From assembly GCA_041657585.1 (NCBI GenBank), contig JBBABP010000002.1:1-45670 (forward strand): a DNA stretch of 45,670 bases. The letters run 5' to 3'. The stretch comes from JBBABP01 sp041657585. GTDB lineage: Bacteria > Patescibacteriota > Gracilibacteria > Absconditabacterales > Absconditicoccaceae. Shown here in pieces: positions 22,230 through 31,178 of this stretch. Position numbers and translations under genes: made by a program. The number at the start of each line of letters is the position of its first letter. Within the stretch, counting starts at the first letter, position 1. The notes beneath the pieces were generated by a model. It was given only the letters and a program-made list of their open reading frames with translations. It was not told the DNA's origin and did no database searches.

Positions 22230-22805
22230 ATGCTAACAGAACAAGAACTTATGGATAAATGATTTCACAACAGAAATCATATTACAGGTCGCTTTTATAC
22301 AGGAGAAAAGAATCAGATTACCCTTAACCAATCTTGATTCAGTACTCATGAACGACTAACCTTTAATCAAATTCGCAAGAATTGATATAAACTTCGTAAA
22401 GGATCAGAGTGAATTGAAGTCGTTTACTCTGAACCTATAGAACAAGAAGACTTAGATTCTGATGGGAACCTTGTAATCAAACATGTTCCAAGACTTGTTA
22501 AGCACATAGTGTTTAATTTGGAGCAATTGGATAGTATTCCTAATCAAAATTCAGTCGATTTACCTGCGCTTAACTCAACCGAGGTAAGAGGCTGATACAA
22601 TTTTATCAAGACTTCATATCAAAATCAAGACAAAGTTTACGGTGATGGTATGATTACACAGAAACAGCGTCTGTATTTAATCAGACTTATAGAGTCAAAA
22701 TATTCAGACGAAAGAACTAAGGCAGGTTTACTGAATAAAGTAAACGAACTTTCCAAGATCGAGGCAAAGCAAGCCATAGCTAGAATGCTTGAAGAGGCTA
22801 GGTAG
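22230..22805 (+). CDS. ArdC-like antirestriction protein (N-terminal ssDNA-binding domain only)
   Basis: 191 residues. The segment STHERLTFNQIRKNGYKLRK, then GSEGIEVVYSEP, and later KHIVFNLEQLDSIP matches the ArdC N-terminal pattern (W/RLTFkQ..e.G..vrKG..G..V......VFN.eQ). The usual C-terminal M78/zincin-like peptidase part is missing; instead a helical tail follows with ITQKQRLYLIRLIESKY. ArdC proteins bind incoming single-stranded DNA and shield it from restriction. Presence on a restriction-carrying element suggests protection of the element during transfer. It follows the 74-residue gene by 41 bases. Confidence 0.7.
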
Positions 22806-22864
22806 CTTTGGGTGATTTTATCTAATAAGACATGCTAATATGATCCACTCTCGCTGACCTCCAT

Positions 22865-23122
22865 TTAGTCTGGTTGCTCTCATCTATCAATCTTTTGAAA
22901 CATTTTTATTAACTTTACTAATGTTTCTCCAAGATCGGCTCTTTGTATGTCCTTCCTACGGGCTTCCTTGAGTCGATCTGGAATAAGATCTTCGCCCTTT
23001 GTGATGTTGTTCTCCAGATAGTATTCCTTTATTGCTTCAACATCAGAGCCTTCCAAATGAATGACTTCATAAGTTTCTGAATTTACTTGGAGTTGAAACT
23101 TTGGATGACTTATTAAAAACAT
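22865..23122 (-). CDS. Small protein of unknown function
   Basis: 85 residues beginning MFLISHPKFQLQVNSETYEV. One TGA near the end is read as Gly (DRGEQPD). The N-terminus looks strand-rich and the rest helical and charged (GSDVEAIKEYYLENN, RADLGETLVKLIKMFQKI). It is transcribed leftward with the zinc-finger gene and separated from it by a tandem repeat. No family is recognised; a recombination directionality factor is one untested option because of size and position. Confidence 0.55.
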
Positions 23123-23170
23123 TATATAGTTGGTTAAAAAATAAAATTGCTACTATATATACATATATAT

Positions 23171-23200
23171 TGTTATATATTGTTATATATTGTTATATAC
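23171..23200. repeat. Tandem 10-mer repeat
   Basis: TGTTATATAT occurs three times head to tail, the last copy ending TAC instead of TAT, preceded by an alternating TA tract from 23153. It lies in the promoter region of the 85-residue gene and may be an iteron-like or operator array. Confidence 0.7.
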
Positions 23201-23203
23201 AAT

Positions 23204-23635
23204 CTACACTTTCGGAGGCTTTATGAGCATTGAATTGTAGCAATATTGTTTTTTCTTACCTTTATAAGGCCAAGGAAAATAACTTTTGCCATATATAGGC
23301 AACCAACGATAAAGAGAATTTGTAGATACCTCAAACTTTTTAGCTATCGTTCTGATCCCTCAGACTCCCAACTGCCATGAGTAGATAGCATATTTTTTGA
23401 AAGTGTCTGTATGTACATATTGTTTGGAGCAACTACTAATGTATGTCCTATGGCATTCTTTACATCTATGTCTTTGTCCTCAGCATTTAGTCTTCCCATA
23501 TTTTATAGTAAGAATTGATTCACAATAAGGGCAAATTAATCAATCTAATATGGGCTTAATGCTAAGATTAGGCATATATCTAAACAATTTCATGGCACGC
23601 AGGATACGATTTTCTACAGCTTTGGTTTTGTACAT
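23204..23635 (-). CDS. Transposase-type zinc-finger/HTH protein
   Basis: 143 residues. A four-Cys zinc ribbon is formed by LICPYCES and HRCKECHRTYIS, separated by the typical KYGKTKCGGQ loop found at the N-terminus of IS1 InsA and IS1595-like transposases. A helix-turn-helix follows (IRTIAKKFEVSTNSLYRWLP). There is no DDE catalytic domain, so it is a free-standing DNA-binding module or a transposase remnant co-opted as a regulator. It is divergent from the serine recombinase, with starts 83 bases apart, which suggests control of recombinase expression or of excision. Confidence 0.75.
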
Positions 23636-23718
23636 GGATAAATATTTAATTTATAAATTATCTCTTGAAATAAAGAGTGTAATTATCAAAATTACTTCGA
23701 TTTATTTATCATCATAAT

Positions 23719-25427
23719 ATGGCAGATATAGAATATATTATCTATGTAAGGAAATCTACTGATGAAAGTTCTGGTCATCAGACACAATCCATCCCGGATC
23801 AGATAAAGAAGTGTGTGGATTATGCCAATATGAATGACTTAGTAATAAAATCTAAGCCTAAAGATTTTGAATTTGAGACAGAATTTGATATCAAAAAAGA
23901 AGATAATGATGATCCGATGAATGCTGATATCTTCAAGAAAACTAGAGGTTTATATATCATCAAAGAGCAACAATCTGCTAAAGTACCATGACTTAGACCC
24001 AAATGGAAGAAGTTAGTTTCAATGATTAAGCAATGAAAGGTCAAATGATTGCTTAGTTATTCTCCTGACAGGCAATGTAGAAATATGTTAGAGTGAGGAG
24101 AACTTATTGATTGTGTGGATAATGGATTAATAGATCTGAAATATACTAACTTCCATTTTGAAAATACTGCTTCAGGCAAAATGATGTTGGGAATATGGTT
24201 TGTTTTTAGCAAACAATATTCTGATAAACTTTCTGAGGATATAACAAGATGAAAGAAATCATCTGTTGCCAAAGGCAAGTCTCAATGAAGATATAAATAT
24301 TGATATTACAGGGACCCTGCTGATGGTTATTACAAACCACATCCTGTATATTTCCCATTGATTAAAGAAGCATTTCAAATGAAATTGTATATGTGAGCTA
24401 GTGATGAATACATAGCTAAATGGTTAAATGATAATTGATATATCAGAGAGAATAAGAAAGAGTCCAAAACAGTTAGTGGTAAGATGTTATACATGGTTTG
24501 GATTGATGAATTTTATTATTGAATATATATCTACTGAGATTCTATCGTTGACATGAGGGAAATGAATCCTTTTTATCAACCATTGATAACAGAAGATGAA
24601 CATTGTGTACTTTTAGNNNNNNNNNNGATAGATCCAAGAGGAAAGACAAACAAACATTGCTCAGTACAAAAGAAGATAAGTATGCTGAAATACGACCATT
24701 GCCTAAAGGAATGTTTAAGACTCCGGATGGGTATGCTTTTGTTCCTTATGTTTCAAGTGTTGCTAGATTAGAAAAGAAACTATTTGAATTAAGGAAGGAG
24801 CATTCAGACCTTCAACTCAAAGATATTGTAAAGCCACATCAAATTAGATATAGAATGATGCAAAAGGTATCTAAATTTTATTGATTAGAATTTACTTTTG
24901 ATAAGATAGAGGAAGTTGTTCTCAAACTTTTCAAGAGTATAAACATTACGGACAAAGAATATAATAAGATGATTGCAGGTGTTTGAGATAAGTTAGACAA
25001 GATAAATCAAGAGCATAAAGAATTGTATAACAAGAAACTTTTACAACTAAATAGGGCTAAAAGTAAGAAGACTGAATTCATAAAATCAAATCTTTCCATT
25101 AAAAGAACATTGGATGAACAGAAAGTATACGAATCTGAACTTAAAAGATTTGATAGTAGTATTGATTTTATCCAAAAGGAACTATTAGGTATAACGGAGA
25201 GTGAAAGAAATGGCATGGTAGAAATACAAATTTTCCTTGATACCTTAAGAAATGTAGCTTGATCATATAAAGATGCTACCTATGTTCGAAAGTGTTCCAT
25301 AATTAATTTTTTCATTTCGACCATATCTTTAGATAAACAAAAAAGGCTTACCTTAGAGGTAAAACCCGATCTGCAACATTTGTTTTCCTGATTATCTGGA
25401 GATGATGGGAATTGAACCCATGTCTAA
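23719..25427 (+). CDS. Large serine recombinase (integrase) of the element
   Basis: The N-terminal resolvase domain starts EYIIYVRKSTDE, whose Ser is the expected nucleophile, then QSIPDQIKKC and LLSYSPDRQCRNMLEGGEL (the DR..RN motif). A recombinase domain, zinc-ribbon region and coiled coil (about 25020-25210) follow. Ten Ns at 24617-24626 are a scaffold gap; the frame differs by two bases on either side, so the true gap length is unknown. The downstream frame crosses the right attachment repeat as DKQKRLTLEVKPDLQHLF and then reads ssrA antisense sequence to a TAA at 25425. In the circular form it would instead continue into 2343-2570. Confidence 0.9.
24617..24626. other. Assembly gap inside the recombinase gene
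   Basis: A run of ten N characters. Coding continues on both sides but in different frames, so the placeholder length is not the real one and some codons are missing. Confidence 0.98.
25330..25366. repeat. Right attachment repeat (attR)
   Basis: Matches 2317-2353 with two mismatches at 25356-25357. It overlaps three functions: attachment site, ssrA terminator on the minus strand and recombinase coding sequence on the plus strand. Confidence 0.9.
25339..25366 (-). terminator. ssrA terminator
   Basis: On the minus strand GGTTTTACC pairs with GGTAAGCC (one bulged T and a G-U pair) across a short loop and is followed by six Ts. It begins about 30 bases after the tmRNA 3' end. It is regenerated after integration because the element carries the same sequence. 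Confidence 0.8.
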
Positions 25428-25752
25428 AAGGCATAATCAACAATATCTACCATTATGTTTCATTAATTATCCTTAATTTTTTGAGTTGATAATAACGGAT
25501 ATTTTAGCCAACAAACAGGCATAGATTTTTATATTATCAACTTAGATTTTCCTACTTAATCAAGCTTGAACTTAGTAGGAGTCAGTGTCAAGCGTCAATG
25601 TCCACTAGGCTAATGAATAGCTAGGAACGAGAGCAAAAGCTCTTTTAAGTGATTTGTTTGCACTTTTTTGATGACGAATTTATACTCTTACGTCGTTGAG
25701 TAATGGCAATCATTAACTATGAGTTCCTCTTATCGAATCCAGAAGCATCCCC
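25397..25752 (-). ncRNA. ssrA: tmRNA (transfer-messenger RNA)
   Basis: The 5' end GGGGAUG pairs with CAUCUCC at the 3' end to form the acceptor stem, and the T-arm reads GGGUUCAAUUCCC; the 5' part has the tmRNA hallmark CUGGAUUCGA. CCA is not encoded. The tag frame starts at GCA 25661-25659 and reads ANKSLKRAFALVPSYSLA, ending at TAG 25607-25605. The tag is longer than the common 10-residue type but keeps an LA end. The RNA rescues stalled ribosomes and marks the nascent peptide for proteolysis. A TATAAA about 10 bases upstream of the 5' end on the minus strand is a likely -10 element. Confidence 0.93.
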
Positions 25753-25755
25753 ATA

Positions 25756-25808
25756 ATAGTTTATAGTGAATAGTGAACAGTAAGCATAACTCATCACTCG
25801 TCACTAAC
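25756..25808. repeat. Short interspersed repeat upstream of ssrA
   Basis: Contains iterated GTGAATAGTGAAC and CTCATCACTCGTCACTAAC-type units, similar in style to the repeat at 38888-38942. It overlaps the ssrA promoter region. Confidence 0.45.
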
Positions 25809-25847
25809 AACTATATATATTTCCTCACAAAAAGCAACAAATTTATC

Positions 25848-25880
25848 AAAAAAACTCCGCAAAAATTTATTACGGAGTTT
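25848..25880 (-). terminator. Terminator of the leftward DUF5684 gene
   Basis: AAACTCCG (25852-25859) and CGGAGTTT (25873-25880) form an 8-bp stem. On the minus strand it is followed by a run of seven Ts. Confidence 0.8.
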
Positions 25881-25960
25881 AATGCTAAAATTTATTATTC
25901 AGATTTTAATTTTCTGCATTATTCTCAGGCATTCTCTGAATTATTCTCAGACATTTTTCT

Positions 25961-26515
25961 TTATTTATATTTTCTTATAATTTTTTTAACAGGAGCTTTG
26001 ATAATTTCTTTTTTTACATTATTTTTTCCATATTTAGCAGAACCTAAACCAATTATAGGATAAAATATAAAAGGCAAGAAAAATAATCATACTCCAAATC
26101 GTTTTGATTTGTTGAATTTTTTTGCAAATGAAAAAGTAAGATCATAATACAAATATATAAATCAGATTACTCACAATATCATCAAAATTTTTCCGAGAGC
26201 TAATGATCAAGCAAGTATCATTCAAGGAGACATAACAACTAATAAATAAGGGATCAAAAGCAAAAAGAAATATCGCCCTGGTTTACCTGCGATTACTACG
26301 TAGGTATAAAAATTGTGTCAGCTGATTATAGCTTCATATCAATTGTAGCCAGCTTTTTTGAAAATTTTCCAAAACACAATAAGAAAGAAAATAAGTAGAG
26401 CAAATAAAATTATTAACGCACCTACTCAAAAAGTTTGCATCAATGCTGTGAAATTTGCATTTGATCATTGCATTGTTGCCAAACTTCATGATAAATTTAC
26501 GAGATTTCCGAACAT
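25961..26515 (-). CDS. DUF5684-like multi-pass membrane protein
   Basis: 184 residues. A hydrophobic segment (VGALIILFALLIFFLIVFWK, about 34-53) is followed by the motif IFKKAGYNGYEAIISGHNFY and later KPGRYFFLLLIPYLLVVMSP, helix GLFFLPFIFYPIIGLGSAKYG and a basic tail. This layout is shared by the DUF5684 proteins common in Patescibacteria, often near signal peptidase genes; function unknown. The start is the ATG giving MFGNLVNLSGS, because the frame stays open with reasonable sequence upstream of the later ATG at 26440. Confidence 0.65.
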
Positions 26516-26613
26516 TAAAAAAAATTACAATATAAAATATATATTTACTATTCAATATTATGTTGATTTCAAGCCATTTTTATTTAAAATATCCATTTAT
26601 CTAATATTTGATA

Positions 26614-26641
26614 TTGACTTTTATTGCTATTTTATTATTAT
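26614..26641 (+). promoter_or_regulatory. Sigma-70-type promoter for the 586-residue gene
   Basis: TTGACT at 26614-26619 and TATTAT at 26636-26641 with a 16-base spacer, 36 bases ahead of the ATG at 26678. Confidence 0.55.
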
Positions 26642-26677
26642 ATTATTTTTAATTCAGTAGCAAGACATAATTTTATT

Positions 26678-28438
26678 ATGGAAGAAATTAATAGAAGAAT
26701 ATTTAAAAATAATAAGAATTTTAAAAATCTGGATAAAACTTCAAGAAATATTTTTTTACAAAAAATAAATATTTGAAATCATAATTTTGATATTTACAAT
26801 TTAGAACATTTGTCAAAAATTTTAAAAAAATCTGAAACTTTATCTAATATTTTTGAAATTAATCAAGCAATAGATTTGTTTCAATGATGTTTAAATTGAA
26901 CTGTTGATCTTGATAATTTAATAAGTGCTTATAATTTAGTAAGCATAAATTGAGATATTAAATCAAGTGATTTTTTCCTTTATCACGAAAGATTTTTGGA
27001 AATTCAAAAAACTAAAAAAGAGATTTTATCTTCTTTCAATAGTAATTTTTGAAAAAATATTTCAAAAAAACAAAGAAAAATTATAAATCAAAAAAAACAA
27101 GATCTTTTGAAAAATTTAAATTCAGAGGAATTAAACATAAATTATCAAAAAAAAGCTAATTTTAAATCATTTTCAAATATTGAAGAATTAAAAAAAATAA
27201 TGAAATTTTTGAAAGAAAAAAAAGCAAAAAAAATAGCTTCGTGATTTTTTCATTCAGATTTTTATTATATTAATTTTCTTTGAAAAAAATTTAGACTTGA
27301 GTTGGATAATGATTATAAATTTCAGAAAAATAATATTACTTTAATAGTTGATACAAATATAAAAATAAATCAAGGACGAACTTCATTACAAGATATTCGA
27401 TCAAAAAATTGACCAAAAGATAAATTTGAAAATATGGTAAAAAATCTTTCTAATAATCAAGATTTTAAACTTTCGAAAATAGATAATATTTTGGATATAG
27501 AAAAAAATTTTGATTATATAGATTCAAAAGAAAAAGAGCTAAAATTAAAAGACGATTTTGAAAAATATTTATTTAATTATGAAAAATTTGAATATAATAA
27601 TTCAAAATATTCTTTTGCAAAAGAAATATACAAAATATGATCTAATTATTTCAATGATTTTATAAATATTATAAAAATTTTTTATGAAAAAAACAAAAAT
27701 GATATTAAATTTTTAGAAAATGAATCTAATGTTGATAAACAAAAAATTAATCCAGAAGTTATATTATCTTTAAAAAATAAATTAGCTAATTCAGATATTT
27801 GTAATCAAAATTATACAATACAAAATATTTCTGATAGATTTTTGAAAAAATTATTATTTGATATCAAAAAAAGAGAAAAAAACAGACCAGATACAACGCC
27901 ATTATTTATAGATTGGATAATGGTTTTTGATAGTTTTTTAGAAAATATTTTTTTACAAAATCAAAAAATAGTTATTCTTTGAGATGATTGAGATATACAA
28001 ACAATATTTTTGATTTTTATCAATGAAATATTGCCAAGGTTTTTTTCAAAAAAAATGATTGAAATTACTAAAGAAAAAGCAGAAAATCAGAATATTAATT
28101 TTTCAAAATTTCTTAATAATTTTTTAGGTAAAAAGAAAATTGATTGTGAAAAAGATTTTATAAAAGATTTTAGAGATTTTTTGAATAAATTACAAAATCA
28201 TTTTGATTGCCCAAAAGAAGATATTTTATTTCAAATATTTTCTTGTTGACAAAATGGCAACCAAAAATTAATTAAAGTTAATATACCAAAAATAGTTTCA
28301 GAATATTTGAGATGATCAAACAATTTGGAATTTTGAGGAAAAAATATACTTGAATATTCTATAGAAAAATGAATCCCTTTGACTACTGCGTTTGATGAAT
28401 TGACTTCTGATGCAAAATCTATTGAAAATAAAAATTAA
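26678..28438 (+). CDS. Large Lys/Asn-rich protein of unknown function
   Basis: 586 residues, with Lys, Asn and Ile dominating and a TAA stop. There is no signal peptide and no membrane segment. The N-terminal 200 residues are helical and charged (KSFSNIEELKKIMKFLKEKK); later parts include NITLIVDTNIKINQG and a more conserved-looking stretch RPDTTPLFIDWIMVFDSF, KIVILGDDGDIQTIFLIF, plus LLPRFF-type helices. I recognise no domain. The composition is more AT-driven than the neighbours. Likely a cytoplasmic lineage-specific protein. Confidence 0.65.
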
Positions 28439-28477
28439 ATATATAAATATTATGTATAAATAAAATAATAAAAGATT

Positions 28478-28726
28478 ATGAGTAAAATAATAAAAATAAA
28501 ATGTCCATATTTAAAATATCGTGAGGAATACCCAGTTAATGATACTGTTAATGTTAATGTCATTGAAATGCCTGATGCTATTCTTATTTGTGACGAAAAA
28601 AAAAGCACAATAGAAGTTAGGTGTGCTAATTTAATAATCCCTGTAGATGCAAGTGGAATAAAAAAAGAATTAGGCAATCTTTGTAGTAGGATGAGTCAGC
28701 GCTTTTGTCCTTTTATAAAAGAATAA
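28478..28726 (+). CDS. Small Cys-containing protein of unknown function
   Basis: 82 residues, no internal TGA. Five cysteines are spread through the chain (IKCPYLKY, ILICDEK, VRCANL, NLCSRM, RFCPFIK), which could bind a metal. There is no signal peptide. It lies 39 bases after the 586-residue gene and is followed by a good terminator, so the two probably share a transcript. Confidence 0.6.
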   Translation: MSKIIKIKCPYLKYREEYPVNDTVNVNVIEMPDAILICDEKKSTIEVRCANLIIPVDASGIKKELGNLCSRMSQRFCPFIKE

Positions 28727-28783
28727 TTTATTTATACTAAACCGCTAACAGAATATTAAATAATAAAATCAACATTAATTTTA

Positions 28784-28809
28784 TCTTCGTGTATCACGAG
28801 GATTTTTTT
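28784..28809 (+). terminator. Hairpin terminator
   Basis: CTTCGTG (28785-28791) pairs with CACGAGG (28795-28801) across a TAT loop, followed by ATTTTTTT. Confidence 0.85.
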
Positions 28810-28872
28810 AAATATTGAAAAATAGATGGAATAAATTAAAAATCAGATTATTTTACTTTTTTACAAAAAAAT

Positions 28873-29166
28873 ATGTTAAAAGAATTTATAAATTTTTTGA
28901 GCCAATACAATGTTGTAGGCATTGCTATTGGGCTTTTGATTGCAACTAAAGTTTGAGAATTAGTAAAATGAATTATAGAAAATCTGATTACTCCTATGAT
29001 TTTGAATCCTATTTTGGTTAAACTAAGAGTAAAAAATATTGAAGAATTATCTTTCAAATGAGTTTTGTATGGTAAGGTAATTTCTACTTTGATTGATTTT
29101 TTGATTACTGCATTTTTAGTTTTTTTGTTTGTCAGGTACGCACATATTACAATACAGGCAAAATAA
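28873..29166 (+). CDS. mscL: Large-conductance mechanosensitive channel
   Basis: A 97-residue short MscL. The first transmembrane helix is in NVVGIAIGLLIATKVGELV (about 14-32), with the amphipathic N-terminal FKEF-like start (LKEFINFLSQY). The periplasmic loop is shortened, and the second helix VLYGKVISTLIDFLITAFLV precedes a basic cytoplasmic end. Glycines in VGELVKG are TGA. It opens under membrane tension to release solutes during osmotic downshock. Its stop codon abuts the dnaG stop with no base between. Confidence 0.85.
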
Positions 29167-30897
29167 TTATTCCAAACTTTTTTTTAAAGACAGAAGTTTT
29201 TGTTTCTGTACATCAGAAATTAATTTACTTTTGAGAATAGACTGAATATATCATTGAAAAATTGGTCATACAATTTGTTTGATACTTGCATATCTTTTAC
29301 TTTCTTCTTTTCAGTGATTAAGTTCATTTTCTCGTCGAAGTTGTAGTTCGGCTAATTTATTTTCTAATTCTCAGACATTTTCTTTTCTTAATTCTCAGAC
29401 ATTTTCTATGCTTTTTGCTAACACAGATTCAGGCAACAACAAACTTATTTCTTTTGCTATATTTATCAAAGGATTTCGCAAATCAGATGTTTCTATAAAT
29501 TGATTTATATAGTCTTGATAAAATAATGAAGCTGAAAGGATTTCTCTATCCATTTCAAATTTAGTTTCAACTTTTTTTATTTGACGAGTAAGAAATTTTC
29601 ATTCATTTTTTGCAAATTGTTTAAATTGATTTAACAAAACTTCATATGATGATCAAGTTTTTTCTGCCAAAAAATTAACGTAATGATCTTGCATTGAAAT
29701 ATTATTTATATTCAAAATTAATCCAAACATTGTGTTCAATATTTTTTGTTTGTCTATAGGTGAACTTATATCATTCACAGCCAAAAGTTGATTAAATATT
29801 GCTACAAATCAATCACTGGCTTTTTTCAGAATATTTTCAAATATTTCTTTTCAATTTTCTATATTAGCTAATTCGTCTATATCTTTGATTCATTCTGGAA
29901 GTAATATTTTTTTTGGAAACAAATCATTTTGATAGGCAATATTTAATGCTCTGATGGTTGCTATTTGTCATGCTTGATCACTATCGAACAAGAAAAAAAT
30001 ATTTTCCGTGTATCTTTTTAACAATTTAACGTGTTGTTCTGTGATTGAAGTTCAACAAGTTGCAATTCCAACAGGGAATCATAATCTTTTTAAAGCAATT
30101 ACATCCATATATCATTCTACGATGATCATAAAATTAAATGCTTTGATTTCTTGTTTCGCCCAGTTAAGTCAGTATAAAATATTTGATTTGTCGTATGCTT
30201 TATGTTCTCAGCTATTTATATATTTTGGCATATCATCAGGGTTTATTGATCTAGCTCCAAATCAAATTACATTTCACATTGTGTCAAAAATAGGAAAAGT
30301 AATTCTGTTTCTAAAAAATGAGTAAATATCTCAACTTTGATTTTTTTTTGCTAACGAAGCCTGGATCAAATCATTGTCGTTAAATCATTTTGATTTTAGA
30401 TATTGCAGTATAGAGTAGTGGCTTTCTGGCGCAAGTCAGATCCCAAATTTATCAATAGTTTCGTCATCTAATTTTCTTTTTTCTTTCAAATATTTTAAAG
30501 CTGGCTCATCTTTGGTCAATTCATCTTTGAAAAAAGTTTGTGCTAATTTGTGGATACGTTTAATTTTTTCTTTTTCATCAGCATATTCTTCAACTTTATT
30601 TTTATCAAACTGATATTTGCCGATATCTATATTTTCGCTTTTTGCTAGCTGTTTCACGGCGTCTCGAAAATCTATTCTTTCTATTTCTTGCAAAAATGTT
30701 ATTACATTTCATCATTTACCACAACCGAAACATTTGAAAATTTGTTTTGTTGGAGAAACCATAAAAGATGCGGTTTTTTCGTTGTGAAAAGGACAACAAC
30801 CAGAAAAATTACTTCAAGCTCTTTTAAGCTGAACATATTTAGCAATCGTGCTTACTATATCTGTTTGCGATAAAATATCGTCGGTGAGTTGGGACAA
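29167..30897 (-). CDS. dnaG: DNA primase
   Basis: A 576-residue DnaG that makes primers for the replisome. The N-terminal zinc finger is CCPFHNEKTASFMVSPTKQI followed by KCFGCGKGG; the core has FRNRITFPI, GFGARSI, the TOPRIM motifs VEGYMDVI and FLFDSDQAG, and CGTSIT. The last 130 residues are the divergent helicase-interaction part, including the tandem phrase ENVGELRKENVGELENKL-like repeat near 29370-29400. No ATG is available: a TAG lies in frame just upstream, so the start is TTG at 30897 (or the adjacent ATT). Confidence 0.95.
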
Positions 30898-30900
30898 AAT

Positions 30901-31080
30901 TAACGGATTAAAAAACTAAAAGATTAAAAGATTAAAAAGTCATAAAGGCCACAAAGGCTACAAACCTGCCTGCGGTAGGCAGGGGCTTCAAAGTCTCAAA
31001 GCAATAAAGCCAAAATATCTTTTAGTGCTTTCTATAGCTTTTATAGCTTTCAAAACTTTTATTTCCAAACTCCTATTTTA
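30901..31080. repeat. Interspersed repeat cluster upstream of dnaG
   Basis: Holds iterated AAAAACTAAAAGATTAAAAG, then AAAGGCCACAAAGGC units, the perfect hairpin CCTGCCTGCGGTAGGCAGG (30965-30983), and CTATAGCTTTTATAGCTTTC units. Similar units recur at 44769-44850 and inside gyrA at 40361-40410. Confidence 0.7.
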
Positions 31081-31126
31081 GTTTAAAAAATGTTAAGACT
31101 TTTGCAAAACATTTTTTGTATAAAAT

Positions 31127-31160
31127 AAAAAAGCCTCGTAAATGTGTTACGAAGCTATTT
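31127..31160 (-). terminator. Terminator of the leftward 100-residue gene
   Basis: GCCTCGTAA (31133-31141) and TTACGAAGC (31147-31155) pair almost perfectly; on the minus strand the stem is followed by six Ts. Confidence 0.85.
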
Positions 31161-31178
31161 TATTTTGAAAATTCATAA

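Larger units (their letters stand above)
2317..25366. mobile_element. 23-kb integrative element inserted at the ssrA terminator
   Basis: Near-identical 37-bp direct repeats at 2317-2353 and 25330-25366 bound a block holding a serine recombinase at its right end, a P4/D5-type primase-helicase, DNA-binding regulators, an ArdC-like antirestriction protein and a large restriction island. The right repeat sits directly downstream of ssrA, a classic integration target. The element's genes use TGA as Gly just as the host genes do, so it is adapted to code-25 hosts. No capsid, terminase, relaxase or type IV secretion gene was recognised, which suggests a satellite-like or mobilizable element rather than a complete phage or conjugative element. 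Confidence 0.85.

Noticed and set aside
23171..23200. CRISPR-like array
   Set aside because: The units are 10 bases long and directly abutting, with no spacers and no cas genes nearby.
24603..24884. Frameshift or pseudogene in the serine recombinase
   Set aside because: The frame change coincides exactly with the ten-N gap, so an assembly artefact is the simpler explanation.
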